Assembly (NCBI GenBank): GCA_002110485.1
Contig: MOWL01000090.1
Coordinates: 310,001-374,000, forward strand
DNA: 64,000 nucleotides
Direction: 5' to 3'
DNA from: Emergomyces orientalis
Lineage: Eukaryota; Ascomycota; Eurotiomycetes; Onygenales; Ajellomycetaceae
Shown: piece after piece, positions 1 through 13,360 of the stretch
How positions within the stretch are numbered: position 1 is the first letter of the stretch
Layout: every line of letters begins with the position of its first letter
The notes under the pieces: generated by a model
Databases searched by the model: none
Told to the model about the DNA's origin: nothing
The model's input: only the letters and a program-made list of their open reading frames with translations
Position numbers and translations under genes: made by a program

Positions 1-90
1 ATCTGCAAAAATCCAGGCGCATTCGACTTTGACGGTTGTTCAAAGAGGTCTACGCCAAACAACTTACTCCAAGTGACCTAAGATTCTGCT

Positions 91-1830
91 ATGACACATT
101 CGAACTCTAGTGGCGATCGTGCCGACCAGTATGAACCAGTATCCCCTATAGATATTGTTCACTCGACCCGCTCAAAGTCTGCCGGCCTTTCGATATCTGT
201 TCAAAAAGACCCAAACGAAAAGCAGTACCGTCCTGTTGCCCCTACCCTTAAATCTCCTCGAACTGCCCGATTCGCAGAAGTCACATCATTCCACTCTCCC
301 ATCGACCCACCTGGGCAATCTCCATTTGCGGATCCGCCCGCCATGTCACAAACCAACGAACAAACCCAGGTCTCGGACCTAGGGTTTGGGTATATGGTAG
401 ACAACCAACCCAGTCACCCAGAGCAATCTCAGGCGGCAACAAGTCGACTCAATCCACCAAACTCTCCGTTAAAGAGCGCCCTCAAATCTCCTGGTGCTCC
501 CGGACGTTCGGTTATGCTCAGTCCTACCTTTCGCGAGGAGCAGATAGTCGAGCACCATGAGAAGGACACGGAGAAAGCAAATGCAAAAGATCTTGTAGGT
601 TTCACCTCCCTTGTTCTAATCATTATGTCTTTCACGTTTGAAATTTAAAACCACAGGGTACTGACGACGAAATAGAAAATCAAAACCCGCGTACGGCTAG
701 CCAAGGTTATGCTACGTAGTGTCAGTTTCAGCTGCAGTCTTATCATCCTCGCCTTAGTCGCGTCGAGTTTCGTTATCTTCAATGCCACACGGTCGTTGGC
801 ACAAAAGAATTCATTCACTCCTTGGGCGCCAAACACCCCTTTGTGGCCTCAAATTCTCATTCTTTCTATCGCTTCTGTGTCCCTCCTGTTTTGCCTTGGG
901 GTTTTCTACGGCTACTTCCGCGGTGGGCACAAGCGAGCGGAAAAGGTAGCCGTTTATTACACCGTTTTCTCCGTGATGTTTTTCATCGTCACTCTAGTTA
1001 TGTGGGTTGTTGGTGCAGCTATATTACAAAATAGCAGAAACTCTACCTCAAACAAAGACATGTGGGGTTGGGCCTGCAACCCTGGAACTCGAAGGGAGCT
1101 CTACAAAGAGCAAGTTAACTATGAGCTCGTCTGTCGTATGCAAGTAAGAATTCGTCCAATCCTGACTCGAACTTTTTTTCTAAACAAAAGGAAACGAGAG
1201 ACTAATTTCTACTTTTAGGATTGGGCACTTGTATGCTGCATCATCGAGGTTGTCATTGAGGTGCTTGTCATCAGCATCTACGCCGTGATCTTCTACCGCT
1301 TCTACTCCAAGCGCAAGCTACGCAAATCCATGGACGTGCGCGATAAAGCACGCTCCGATCTTTACCTCGCCCAACTGCGAAGCCAATCTGCCCCCAATAC
1401 CCCGGGATTCCCACGACACGGGCCAGCATCGCCGCCGATGAGCCCTTCCCCCATGAAAGGAGACTATTATGTTTCCGCTGAAGAGAGCTACTCTACTCAA
1501 TATGCGACTCCCAAAACCCCGGAAGCCACCCACATGGGTTCGCAACGACCATTCGAACTCCGCCCGCCACCAATCCGAGTTCAAGATGCCACCCCCAAAA
1601 TCTCACAAGATGGTTTCAACATGCCCATGTCGCCAGCTACCCTCGAACGCAGGAACCAGCATGTCGATGCCGCACCCGGCGAACAAAAGTACGAAAACGT
1701 GCCAATCCCCGGTGCTTACGCGACCCCTCTTACGAGTCCCACATTCGCTCCTGAAACACGAGGCAGCGACGTCATCCCCGGAATGGCAGTGACAACAACA
1801 GAACGTATCGTGCCGTCTCGCAACTCGTAA
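91..1830 (+). CDS. Four-helix (MARVEL-like) membrane protein with disordered tails
   Basis: Three exons fit: 91-594, 676-1143 and 1219-1830, both introns phase 0 (81 and 75 nt), giving 527 residues. The first intron has donor GTAGGT and acceptor AAATAG; using it skips an in-frame TAG at 673-675 and continues as KIKTRVRLAK just before the first helix. Residues 1-170 are Ser/Pro-rich and probably disordered. Four hydrophobic segments follow (starting near the LRSVSFSCSLIILAL, WPQILILSIASV, YTVFSVMFFIVTL and WALVCCIIEVVIE stretches), then a Ser/Pro/Thr-rich tail of about 180 residues with several TP/SP sites. Four closely spaced helices between cytosolic tails resemble MARVEL-type fungal plasma-membrane proteins; I do not recognise a named orthologue. 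It is convergent with the CND2 gene downstream. Confidence 0.85.
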
Positions 1831-3378
1831 ACAAGCTGGAAGTCCTACAGCTTTGTTGTGAACGGTTCTCTGTAGACTCAGCTCTGTACGACGAATTGGC
1901 GTCGAGCTGAAAGAGAGTTATATACTGTACGATATTACATTTTACCACTGCATATACCAGGGGGAAAATCCAATGAATCTGGTTCGACAGAAGAAAATAT
2001 TCTCAAACAGGCAATTCCGGATGCTTCCTGACCTATAGTTTACGAAACAAACAAGGGGCATTGGATGTGGAAGAAATCAAGTTTTCTTGTGACACATCCC
2101 GACTCTTTTCCCGTACGATTCATGGGACGATATCGACCAAGGATTCCAGTGCAGGGAGGGAGCAAGGGCATATTGGCGTTATTCGGTTTTATTTTATTTT
2201 GCTTCCTTTTTTTAATACATATATATCCCCATGATTAATATATCAGATATTTTCTTTTGTTTATCCTGTTGGTACACTGCAAAAATGCGGTTCTACAACC
2301 GTTTTCGAGTTATTTGCGTGTTTTGCCAGCGCCACGGCTGTGTTGTTGATTGATGGTGAACTAGGCACAAATTGTCTTGTTTTTCGGTTGATTTGTTCAT
2401 GATGGACAGAGAGAGACAGTAAAATGGATGGGGCTTGATCTACCTACCCTGACTATGCTGTATACCTCTTTCCTTTTGAGATTTTTTTATCTTATTTAGC
2501 TTAGCTATTTCTTTCATCATATTCATCAATCTCTCCTATCGCTCTCTTCTGGCACTGAATATGGTGTGCTCCTTTTCCATGAGTCTTTGTCTTCGTGACA
2601 CTCTCAAACCTACCTTCCTTCAAGGCTTATCTTTCCAGTATGTATCCTTAATTGAACGGAACTTTGAAAACTGAAATGAAGCGCCTCCCCTTGGACTTAA
2701 CCTTCAAGCGGAAGTTGGGATGGTCAAAAAATCATAGAAAAGGGGAAATGAAAATCAGGTCGTCAGGGCTATGTGATACCAGGATCAACACGCCCGACGA
2801 TTTATGCATCCGTTTCGACATCAAATAACTCCGTCCGCCTGTTGCAATATCAAGCCTCATAAGAACTGAGTAAAGTCGATCCGTTCTTGAGGTCCTCCGC
2901 TTAACATTATGCCTCACGTTTGGTCTCCTAGTTTCGGAACACACAGCTGGTGTGAATAGTGCGATTTAAACCATGGTTTGTTTATAGATAATCAAAATAG
3001 TAGCTGCACTTGGGAGAACTGTAAATCGCCACAAAAACCAATCAGTGCACCAGGAACGCCCAAGCAAGCCAAAATAAAATAGGTCAAAAGAGAAATGGAA
3101 ACGCAGCGTAACTATATGTGCATTAACAAACCGGCCACGTCAAAGAAATAGAAAGAGAAAAAGTATTATAAACGAAACGAAAGAGTAAAATAGACCTTGA
3201 TTCACCGACGAAACCATTCCCACACGCTATTAAACAGAATATCCCAATCACCAAAACTAAAGGAACCCCTTCGTCTATGATAGGAATTGTACCATAAAAA
3301 TCAAATCATGCAAAATAGAGCACATCCACGCCTCCGTTTTGGAGCGGGGGGTAAGTAGGGAATTGGGTATTAGGCATT
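1831..3378. other. Convergent 3' intergenic region
   Basis: About 1.5 kb between the ends of two convergent genes. It is AT-rich with short homopolymer runs (for example around 2190-2230) and should hold both 3' UTRs. I found no convincing coding sequence; the open frame at 2732-2944 (-) has no recognisable protein character. Confidence 0.6.
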
Positions 3379-6296
3379 CTAGACCTCTCCCTCAATAACA
3401 GCGCCTGCATCCTTACTCACATAAATTTCCTCCAGCCCGTTACCCTCCCATCCATCCATACCACCTTTGTTCTCCAAAACGAGGCCCTTTTCATTAGCCA
3501 GATGAAGCAAGCAGATGAAACAATATGATGTGCTAATATCGCGCAAGGCTTGTTCAGGATATGCTGATTTGAGGCCTTGAATCACGGATGTGAATCGGAG
3601 CTTCTTGTCATCCTCGTCGGCATCCGGATCCGTTGTCTCTGTGGAAGAAGCAGTTGGATTTTCAGTGGCTTTTTCTTTGGGGGCAGGTGTAGGCGCGTCT
3701 AACGATGTTACCGCGGCTGACGGTGATGATGAGCTGAAAGCTGACGATGTAATTAATTCGTCACCCATGCCTTTCCACATTTCCTCCTTCAACCGCCGTA
3801 CATCTACTTTCTTAGCCACTCTGGCGTAAGCAACGTAGTCAGGGCGTACTCTTCGGCCCCCCTGAGTAACAAGTTGAGAACCGAAACCACCAGCACCCGC
3901 AAGCGCTCCTCCTGGTGTTGCTGCAGCATGTAACAAAGCAGTGAGGCCAGAGAGACCGCCAGCTTCACCCGCAGACGTGCTTGGACGAGCGTTAGGATCC
4001 ATGGCAGGTGAGAACGCTTCTCTCGCATCGGCGAATGGCATGTTATCGTCGTCATCATCACCTCCCATGGGCAACCCGTGGGGGAAAGCCAGACCCTCGT
4101 CATCCGCAAAGAAGTTGGCGTCATAAGCACCCGTAGGGGCAGCACTCTCATCCATGCTGGTTTGCTCAGCGCCAGACTTATGTGCAGCCCAGAAAGCCTC
4201 GTCCATTTCGCTGTTGTTTGAGATATTCTGTTGATTCCGATTTTGTCGACTTCTACCCAGCGATTTGAAGCCCATTCTGGCCTTGGGTTTGAGGAACAAG
4301 CGAAGGAGTTCTCGTGAATTAAAGTGTTTGTCGTCAGGCAGAAGGTTTCTGCCTTTGGTTTTCCATTGTGTTTTTGGTAAAGAAATAGCGGAGTTGGAAG
4401 ACGACTGGGTATAGATCATTTCGGCGAGAGTAGGGTCTAGGGGTGAAGCGAAATCGATTTCAAAAGGTTCTTTTTCTTTGCGTATCCGAGGAGCTGTATT
4501 AGCAGTGGTAGTCGTCTCTTTGATGCGTCGAATTTTCCAGTGTTCGGGTCCAGCCCAGTTTTTCTGCAAAGCATTATCGAAATAGCTGAGAATGTTGTCA
4601 TGCTCTTTGGCAGCCGGCTGATGCGAAAGCGAAATAGTATACGGATCATTAGAATCAGAATCCATACCATCATCGCCGTCATCGATACGATGGACTTTAA
4701 GCATGGGCTCGAGGGCAGCGTCCCTGGCCCATGCCTCACCACCTTCACCGAAGCCAGTGTCACCTCCAAGGTCGAACCCTGTGATAGTCGCATCGTCATC
4801 GTCAAATCCGACAGCAATATCATCATCCAGCATAATCCCAGATGCTTCACCAACTCCTTGTTCAAGCTGTGATTTATCTTGTCGCCAATCATCAGGGGCA
4901 CGTAGGAAAGGAATATCGAGTGAGCCACTTGGGTCACCAAGATCAAAATCTTTCAGAGAGGGACAAATATCTTGCTCGTCAAGGCTATCGAGACTTGAAA
5001 AGAACTTATTCGCAAGGGGGCCAAGGTCAACTTCAACATTTTCGTCGTCCCAGTCATTATTTTGTGGAGCTGGCGAAGGTGACGGAGGTGCATCAGTCTC
5101 GGCCGTCCCTTCTCTACCATCCTTTCTGGGGTTCCAATCGCCATCTGCTGTGGCATCTCCGGCATCGTCGCTGCTGTCAAATACGATCCTACCACTGCCA
5201 TCGATCGAGAGGTGGTTCAGAAGAAGTCCCTTTGCGCCACCCTCGTCGAAATCTGCAGAAGCTTTTTTGAATAGAGGATCCACGGAAAATTCCAATTCGA
5301 ACTTCTTCAATTGCAGAGCAGAAAACGACGGCGCCAAAGTGTTTTCGTGTGATCGTGTCTGGAACAACACAAAATAAGCTTCCAAAATAGTAAGAAATTC
5401 GAAAAATAAAATGCGACGCATACTTTCTTCTGCTTTTTTCTTTTCACCCCATCCTCCCCAGTCTCCTCCTCTTCATCATCCTCGCCTTCACCACCTTCAC
5501 CCCCATCCTGCTGTCTCTTCTTATTATTGCTATCCGCCAACCCACTCAGCAACTTGCCAGTTTCTGTCGCAACACTGTCCACTCTACTCGTGTAAATCTT
5601 CACACATCCATCGAGCGTGCAACTAGCCTTCTGGAAATTAACACCGTCGCCTTCCTTTAGTAGTGACATATCATGAAAGTAGTCAATGAGCGCGAAGTTC
5701 CACGAATTCGCCGCGTTAATTTTATTGTCAGTCGCCATCTTCATCCACTCTTCGAAATTCGCCAAGATAGGTACTCGTTTCATAGGCGTTACTGCTCTGC
5801 CATTGACGATCTGCCGTCCACCGGAATCGGTTTCCCTGCCTCCTACTCTTACGCCGGAGCCGCGCGGGGTCCGCGGGCTACTACTAGATGCTCGTTCGTA
5901 GCTGTTGATCTTGCGCATCGGTGGCATGGGCGTCTTGACCGCCGCTTTTATCTGATTCATTTGGAGATCATGGAGAGCCTGGCGGGACTGAAAGCGCGCG
6001 ACCTTCTCGCCCGCATCGTCATTTAGTGGGATCCTGTGGGCCGTTGCAAATGTAAGTGTTAGTATGTGTAAACAGGGTTTATCGCTCGCTATTCCACAGG
6101 TTTCCCTGCTTTTACATCTACTCCTTCCTTGCTTTGTGTGGCGCTTTTCTCTCTTACATATTCCACCCCGCTCTTTCTCTCAATATGGGACAAGGACTGT
6201 TGCTTACTTCATCGGAGAATTCTTGTGCGGTGTTGTGGCCTGTTTGGAAGACCCGCGACCATGGCTCTTCTGTGGGGGATTGACAACTCGAGGCAT
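3379..6296 (-). CDS. cnd2: Condensin complex subunit 2 (Barren/CND2/BRN1 kleisin)
   Basis: Kleisin subunit of condensin, which bridges the SMC2-SMC4 ATPase heads to compact mitotic chromosomes. Exons 6296-6208, 6033-5424 and 5358-3379 give 892 residues. The short first exon starts MPRVVNPPQK and splices in phase 2 into the conserved block IPLNDDAGEKVARFQSRQ; the 174-nt intron has an exact TACTAAC branch site. The second intron (5359-5423) is phase 0. Diagnostic Barren motifs are visible: N-terminal NSWNFALIDYFHDM, then FELEFSVDPLFKKASADFDE at the start of exon 3. The middle is very acidic, with a DDDDD run. The C-terminal region (DISTSYCFICLLHLANEKGL) matches the winged-helix end that contacts the SMC heads. 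Length fits fungal CND2 (about 850-900). Confidence 0.95.
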
Positions 6297-6765
6297 GGTT
6301 TGCCGCAAGGGGGAGGTGGGATGCGGCGAAGTTATAAACTAAGAAAAAATACTATCGATATTAACAGCAGTTAACCTTGTATTGTCATCCCGAGTGGCGA
6401 TAAGGTATATTCACTAAGCTATCTGAACGTATAGGCGGGATATCGATAGGGGTTTCTGAGGCATGTCGTCTGTTTTGGTCGCAACAAACGCGGGAGTTTT
6501 GGGTTTTGGTTGTCAACATAAACATTCGGGATGCGGGACAAACCACATGCGCAGTTCTGCTGATGTAATTACGTCACGTGAATGGATCGGGTGACTAACT
6601 ATAGAAGCCCTTGCCCAAAACAGACATCTCATACATTCTCAAAACCTCTACTCCGTATGTTCCATATATGATACAGAGTAAATATTAGTTTATAAGGGGT
6701 ACGTATCGAATATGTCAAAAGTGACAATAGCCATAAAAAAGTGTAGTATTTCTTTCTATCAGCTC
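6297..6765. promoter_or_regulatory. CND2 upstream region with overlapping CRE-like and E-box sites
   Basis: This spacer lies upstream of CND2 and downstream of the permease. It carries a TTACGTCA element (6569-6576) overlapping a CACGTG E-box (6575-6580), a composite bZIP/bHLH-type site. I see no coding sequence. That these sites regulate CND2 is inference from position. Confidence 0.4.
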
Positions 6766-8552
6766 TCAGAGAATCCGATCAATCGAGAGTATAATCTTTT
6801 TAAACCTCGCCTTCTCCTTTTCTCTGCTCTGCCGGCCGCTGCCCGCATCTCCCCCAAGAGGTACGCCATTTATCTCTCCATCTCGCGACTCGTAGATCTC
6901 ATCTGGCAAAACAGCACGCTCTATTTGCGTTCCCCTTGCAGGATAGACATATGAGAGCATCAAATACACCAAACTCGCCCCTGTAATTCCTACGAACCAA
7001 CCAATCCGATATGCATCCACGCCTACACCAGGGTCAATATTATGATTAACCGAATGGATGAGACCTGGCAAACTAGGTGAAACGCCCACAACAAACGCGA
7101 CAATAGCCCGCCAGTTAACACCGTTCGTGTATCGATATATGCCCCCCGGATGGTAGAGAGCAAGGCAGTCATATTTTCTCCTTTTCAAAACCCAGAAATC
7201 AAAAAGCATAATCCCAGCAATTGGCCCCAAGAACACCGCATAAGCAGACATAAAATTAAGGAAACTGCCTGCCGATTCGAGAATTTTCCACGGCACGAGG
7301 ATCCACGAGATGAGCGCACAGATTATTTGGCCGCGTCGGATGTTGATGAAGCGAGGTGTCAGTGCCATTAGGTCATTTGCCGCGGAGAGGGAGTTGGCAG
7401 AGATATTCACGCCCAGCGACGCAAGTGCGAAGGAGAAAGCGGCAAAAAATCGACAGGCCCGGTTGTCCCAGAGAGAAATCACAACATTGGGGTCCCAGGG
7501 AATCTCGGCTAGCTGATACTTCACTTGCGCAGCCGAGGAAACGGCAATCCCAATGAATGAAATAAATGTGAAAATAAGCGGGAGCATCGGGACGTAGAGC
7601 ATTTGCCATTTGACGTTTACACGCGAGTAACGAGAGAAGTCAGCCTGAGTATCGAAATTGACAGAGATTAGTTTGAATGAATATTTCTTTTATCTACCAT
7701 GCAGTTATTTGTATTTTGTCCTTTTTTAAATGTGGACCTTACGAGAGGGAGATGGGGAAAAATGAGATTGTTTCACACCTGATTCACACTTAGTGTCGCA
7801 TAGTTACCAACGACTGAAGTCAAACTGGCCAAAAAGGCCCAACTATATGCTGGGCCAGAAATGATTGGGCGTTGATGGAAAATTTCCCCACCGCCCCCAG
7901 TCGACGTAAATGCCCATATTAGCATAGCAATCCATGCAATAGGCACAAGAACTGATTTCGCCATAAATAGCCACCGCAGGTCGTTCGGATGCATGCACAA
8001 GAACGGAAACTGTATGACGAAAAATATAAAGTACCCAACCATGCCATTTGTACTAATTCCCTGGCTCTCCGGTATATGATTTGGTAATCGGAGAAAGCTA
8101 GGCCAGATGGCACCGATCATGATCCGAACGGCGTTGCCTCCATTGACGTTCTGGATCGCGAACCAGAAAACCGCTAGGATGACACGGGAAATAACAGCGA
8201 CATACGATCCCCAAAAACCCCAACTAGCTCTAGCAAGCACGGGGAATGGGGCGTGGTAGATCACCCCAGTCGCGCCGTTAAAAGCGATAACCCACGAGAT
8301 GATGAAGAATGCCAGCGCGACAATCCCCAGCGATTCACGCCATGATAATCCAACAGCGATGATACTGCTGGCAAACTGCCAGCTGGCAAGGTTGATCGAA
8401 TCGGAAATCCAGTACGTAATCAAACTGGTTACCCCCCATTTGCGAAGGTGACGCGGGATAGGATCTAGATCTCGATTCGTCCATCTCGGGTTCCCTTCAG
8501 AAAAGGCGGACTTGGGCTGGTCAACATAGAGAGAAGGCAAACGGAATCTCAT
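6766..8552 (-). CDS. NCS1 family nucleobase/allantoin-type permease
   Basis: Predicted plasma-membrane proton symporter of the nucleobase-cation-symport-1 family (Fur4/Dal4/Thi7-like). Exons 8552-7779 and 7644-6766, joined across a 134-nt phase-0 intron (donor CAG|GTGTGA, acceptor CTCAG), give 550 residues. The family N-terminal signature NPRWTNRDLDPIP is at residues 20-35, followed by helix 1 with ITYWISDSINLASW, then WGFWGSYVAVISR and the substrate-site region VFWFAIQNVNGGNAVR. The splice junction gives LSVNQ|ADFSRYSR, the conserved loop after helix 6, and FVGPIAG-type sequence is present as FLGPIAGIMLFDFW. Twelve hydrophobic segments can be counted. The start is the first ATG in frame (MRFRLPSL); an upstream non-ATG extension is unlikely. 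Substrate cannot be told from sequence alone: uracil, allantoin, thiamine and related compounds are all possible. Confidence 0.92.
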
Positions 8553-10222
8553 ATTTGACAAATTGCTCGGGGGTTGATAGACGGGGAATGGGTTATGCTC
8601 TCCTCAGTGATGTGCGTCAAGACTCATTTTACATAACAGCGAGGGCCGATAATTTAGGGTTGTATAAATTAACGTCGATCAGCCAGCAGCAGTTTGAACC
8701 AAGATCGGAACCGTTACATAGGACGGGGGATCATATTGCAAATGCAGTCTAGACGAATCGCACTTCAATATTTTGCCTTTGGGCGGGTTAACTGATACGC
8801 AGCAGGCTTTGGTGTCCAACATGAGAGCGCGCTGGTAATGGACAGGCATTCCCAGAAGATCAGCTGCTGATAAGGGTTTTGGCTGGTTTCCATGCCCAAC
8901 CCCAGCAGGGATGTCCGCCTTTTCAAAAATCCTGTAGATAGAACTCGTCATCTCATGGCGCCCCCAACTCTTAGCCATGACCTTGTCCGTCGATAACGAC
9001 TCATATAGAGAAGCAGTAAAAGTCGTTCTTGCTCCTGTGGTTTGAATATGGTGAACAGACATAGAAGCTTTTGCTCCCATTTTTTGAAATGCAATGTTGT
9101 AAAATACCCACAAAGAATAGTCGTAACATACCGTCATTTGGCGGGGAAGGGGCTCATTGTATTTTTTTATTTATTTTTTTAATTTTAATTTTTTTTGCTC
9201 CCTCTCCAGCCTATTGAACGCGTGGTATTCTTCTTTCTTCTTTCTGGTTTTCTTCGTCCTTTTTCGGGGGAGGAACCTGATTGGCATTGTGCTGGAGCAA
9301 CCATGGATGATCATAAATCTCCGTGTCCACCACTGACACTGTCCATCAAAACTGGTTAAAGTACTCCGTAAAGAATGCATTGATAACCAGGGCGTATCTG
9401 TGGCAGCCCACAATATTTGCTTCGAAGCCGTATATCAATTTATTCGCCACAGATCTCATCCACAAAAACTCTCTGGGATTTTCCATCAACTTAGAGGAAC
9501 ACGAAGCCAGGGAGGCTAATCAGCTGATTTTGAAAACAGACCTGGTAATAGGCGCCATGGGAAATCATCATGGTTTAAAGGCCAATGGTAGAGCAAATTT
9601 TAGTAATAGCAGCAGGGTTTCTGGTAGGAAGTTTGGGAAGTAGTTTTCTGGAATTTGAGGATGCGCTCATTAAACACTGTTGCTTGTTGGAAATATCCGT
9701 TGCTGCTAGAACCTTAAAGGATTTGCTCTCTTTTTAACAGGTCTCTCAGCTGACGCTGCATTGATACCTGGGGAAGTTAGAAAGGCAATAGTTAAATGTT
9801 ACTGAATTAGAGCTGCGGTTTTCTTGCGGAACATTTAAGAGCTAGTAGTAGTAGTATGCAACGACCCGTAACTTCAACAAACCCAAGGGTGTGTCTCCTG
9901 CTGTGCCACAGGATTTCGTGTGTGGCCATTTTTTGCACCGCCACAACTGAACTGCCGTCACTATCACGTGAGATGCACCTCTTTTGCTGCAGATAAAACA
10001 GGTTTATATACGACTGCTGTGGAGCATGACAGGCACCAAGATAAAGCAGCGCAATTAAATATGCCGCGTCCTAGGCAATTATTGTTTGTTAATCTCTTGT
10101 TTGCTTCTATAAATTTACAATAGTTATCTACTGATTCCGTGTTGCCAAAAACTCAAAAAAAAAAAAAAGGGGAACGACGTCTACAATCCCACCAAGCTCT
10201 GGACGCCCATGATGTATCCGAG
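8553..10222. other. Intergenic region between permease and cation exchanger
   Basis: About 1.7 kb forming a divergent upstream region for the permease (-) and the exchanger (+). Open frames at 8679-9137 (-) and 9323-9643 (+) give no recognisable protein and neither joins to a neighbour by credible splice signals. A CACGTG E-box lies near 9965. A run of A precedes the exchanger start (about 10155-10170). Confidence 0.45.
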
Positions 10223-13200
10223 ATGGCAACGGAGCCATCCTCATTGCTCCCCGGAGCAATCACTCTCCGTAGATTAAAACCTCGTTATTCGAGCAGACCC
10301 TTTTACTTGACTCTTCTGGCCCTCACGGTTCTTGCTGGTGCAAGTATTCTACTCAGTGCAACTCCCGAACAACCAGTGTCGCTTGGGTTATCGCATCTCA
10401 CGAAGCGCAATGATTTCACGCTTGTAGGACCTGACAGGCCACTCGGCCCCAGTGGGAAGGACGCTGATGAGGTATGTCCAAAGGACGGATGGATTGAACT
10501 ATTAAATGAAATTAAATGAACCAGTATACTGACGAACTATCTCCTTGTGTCCCTTCAGTGCCATTTGGTCCACAAAGCGGAAGACAAATGCTCCTTCGTC
10601 CGGACATACTGCGTCGACCATGAAATAGGCATTTTCTCGTACCTACAACTCTATTACTGCAAACTCCCACACGTAAAGCCAATCGCGTTTGCCATCCTAG
10701 GCATATGGCTAGCAGTCCTTTTCAACACAATCGGGATCGCCGCCAGCGATTTTCTATGTGTCAACCTAAGCACCATCGCAAGTATCTTGGGGATGAGCGA
10801 GAGCTTGACTGGTGTAACATTTCTAGCTTTTGGAAATGGCAGCCCCGATGTATTCTCGACGTTCGCTGCGATGGGTTCGAACAGTGGCAGCTTGGCGGTG
10901 GGTGAACTGATCGGCGCGGCAGGATTCATAACCGCCGTTGTGGCCGGCTCTATGGCACTGGTCAGACCGTTCAGAGTGGCCCGACGGAGCTTTGTCCGTG
11001 ATGTTGTGTTTTTTATTTGCGCAGCGGGCTTCAGTTTGGTCTTTTTGGCTGATGGGGAACTACACGTATGGGAGTGCGTCACCATGATTGTATTCTATGT
11101 ATTCTACGTGTTTGTGGTCGTGACCTGGCATTGGTACTTGGCTAAGCAAAGGCGGAAGCGAGAAAGGGATTTGGCTGCAAGAGCCTACTTTCATATACCC
11201 GAGAATCAGGAGCTGGAGATTGAGGAAGAAGAAGAAGACGATGATCCTGTGGCTGGCCAATCCCGACCTCTCCTTCGTGGACCTTCATCCGAGGACTTCG
11301 GGGCCTTGGAGCGCGGGGACGTTCCCGCCTGGAGGGTGGACGATGTTGATGAGGACGCAGATAACCGGGATCTCGCCGAAATACAGGGAAATATGCGAGT
11401 CGCTCGCCCTCCGCGAGGTCTTCGACGACCTACCATCACACCCATCCGACCCAGTTTGGTTGGCGCTCTAGAATTTCGCTCTGTCTTGTCTTCTCTGCAG
11501 AAGTCTAGACAGCAGTCGGGACCAATCCATCTGCGAAGATACTCTGACGAAGCTGGCCTCCCAGAACCACCAACTGACGTCCAATCTGAACGATTGCACC
11601 TACAGTGGGACTCCATCTCGAACCGTTTACGATCTGCTTCTGCTAATGAGTCGTCAAATCGTCTAGGGGATGGAAACGCCCACATTCCACCAAATATCGA
11701 CTTGCTCCTATCAACTCCACCAGCTGTTCCCTCGGTCGAAGAACGTCAAGGGCTTGGAGGCCAAGCCGCAGTAGCAGCGCATTTTGTACCTCAGGCAGGC
11801 CTCACTGCTTCACCTTCATCGTCAGGCTTTCCCTCAAGGTCTCAAAGTCCAGCTGCAGTTGAACCCTCCGCCTCTCCAAATCTGTTAGCACCTCCAGCGC
11901 ATGGATTTCAGTCCCCGAACTATCTCGCTGAATCAGCCAAACATGAGGATAGGGATATCTCCCCAGGTTCCAAGCCGCAGGATGTGAGCAGAGCCTCGCG
12001 ACCAAATACGGTATCAATTAGCCCAACCTCTCCTTTCCCTCCATATTCAGACACATTTTCAATGCGTTCACGATCCACTAGTCCCCACCCTCCACGCGCA
12101 AGTTTATCCGCTGCGTCGTCATTTACCCGTGACGGTTCCGTGGACGCTGAAATAGAGCCCAAGCCAATAAGTTGGTGGCCTTACGAATACCTACCCTCCC
12201 CTTACAATATAGCTGCGGCTTTATTTCCAACGTTATATGACTGGCGAAGAAAGCCCATTTGGGAAAGGCTCCTTGGAGTCGTTGCGGCGCCCAGCGTACT
12301 GCTCCTAACTATCACGCTCCCAGTTGTTGAACCAAAGGAGCCAGAGCCAGAGACGCCTCCGGAACCAGATCTCAATGGGTTCGAGCCCCAGGAGAATGGG
12401 ACAGGTCCTCACGCCAGCCGTCCCCCACCAGATATGCGTAGAATGTCAGTATTACCAGATGCAGAAGAACTGTACGACGACGGTGACCGCACTACGAGAG
12501 CCTCACTTCTTGCAATTGGGAGCCGCCATCGACAAGACTCAGAGGCCCCCGTCCCAGCAACACTGCCGCCAGCGAACCAAAGCATACCCTCAATGCCCAA
12601 AGAATGGAACCGATGGCTCCTGGTCCTCCAACTGCTCATCGCCCCTTCTTTTATAGCCCTAACTGGCTGGTCAACACTCGACGGCGACCTCAACCCTCGA
12701 AACCTCCTTCTCCCTTGCCTCCTCGCCCTCCTCGTATCCACCATCTTCCTCGCCACGCTACTCCTCACCACTAAAGGTGACAGCGCCCAACAACTACCCC
12801 CCCGCTCCCGCCCCTTCCTCGCCTTCCTCGGCTTCGCTGTCTCCATCGCCTGGATCTCAACCCTTGCCTCCGAAGTCGTCAACCTCCTCAAAACCATCGG
12901 CGTCATCCTCAGCATCAGTGACTCCCTCCTGGGCCTAACCATCTTCGCCGTCGGCAACTCCCTCGGCGACCTCGTAGCCGACATCACCGTCGCACGCCTG
13001 GGATACCCCGTTATGGCACTGAGCGCCTGCTTCGGCGGGCCCATGCTGAATATCCTACTCGGCGTGGGCGTGGGCGGACTATACATGACGCTACACCCGG
13101 CGAAAGCATCCCCGACATCTGCATCTGCGGGAAGTATTATAGGACAAGCTCTCTCCGCCAGCTCCAACACGTATAAAATCGAAGTATCCAAGACGTTACT

Positions 13201-13360
13201 GATAAGTGGGGCGACGTTGTTAGTGACGCTTGTGCTGTTCCTGATTGTCGTGCCGTTGAATGGGTGGTGGATGGATCGAAAAATTGGATGGGGCTTGGTG
13301 GCGTTGTGGACTGTGACTACTGTTGCGAATGTGGTTACAGAGGTAGTTTCTACGAATTAA
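10223..13360 (+). CDS. Sodium/calcium exchanger family (CaCA) cation antiporter
   Basis: Predicted Ca2+/cation antiporter of an internal membrane, similar in layout to the uncharacterised yeast exchanger YDL206W. Exon 1 is 10223-10471 and exon 2 is 10559-13360, with an 87-nt phase-0 intron (GTATGT...TTCAG) joining DADE|CHLVH; product 1,016 residues. A single hydrophobic anchor is near residue 30-50. The N-terminal alpha-1 repeat has GVTFLAFGNGSPDVFS at about residue 170; the C-terminal alpha-2 repeat has GLTIFAVGNSLGDLVADI at about 875. Both keep the Asn/Asp ion-binding positions. Between the two helix bundles lies a disordered loop of about 450 residues rich in Ser, Pro and acidic runs, where Ca2+ sensing or phosphorylation would be expected. 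I chose the ATG at 10223 because frames further upstream lack an in-frame ATG. It is convergent with PAN1. Confidence 0.92.

Noticed and set aside
8679..9137. Minus-strand open frame of about 150 codons upstream of the permease
   Set aside because: No start context, no splice join to the permease and no recognisable family; composition is compatible with chance.
9323..9643. Plus-strand open frame of about 105 codons
   Set aside because: No ATG context or homology recognised; overlaps other open frames on the opposite strand.
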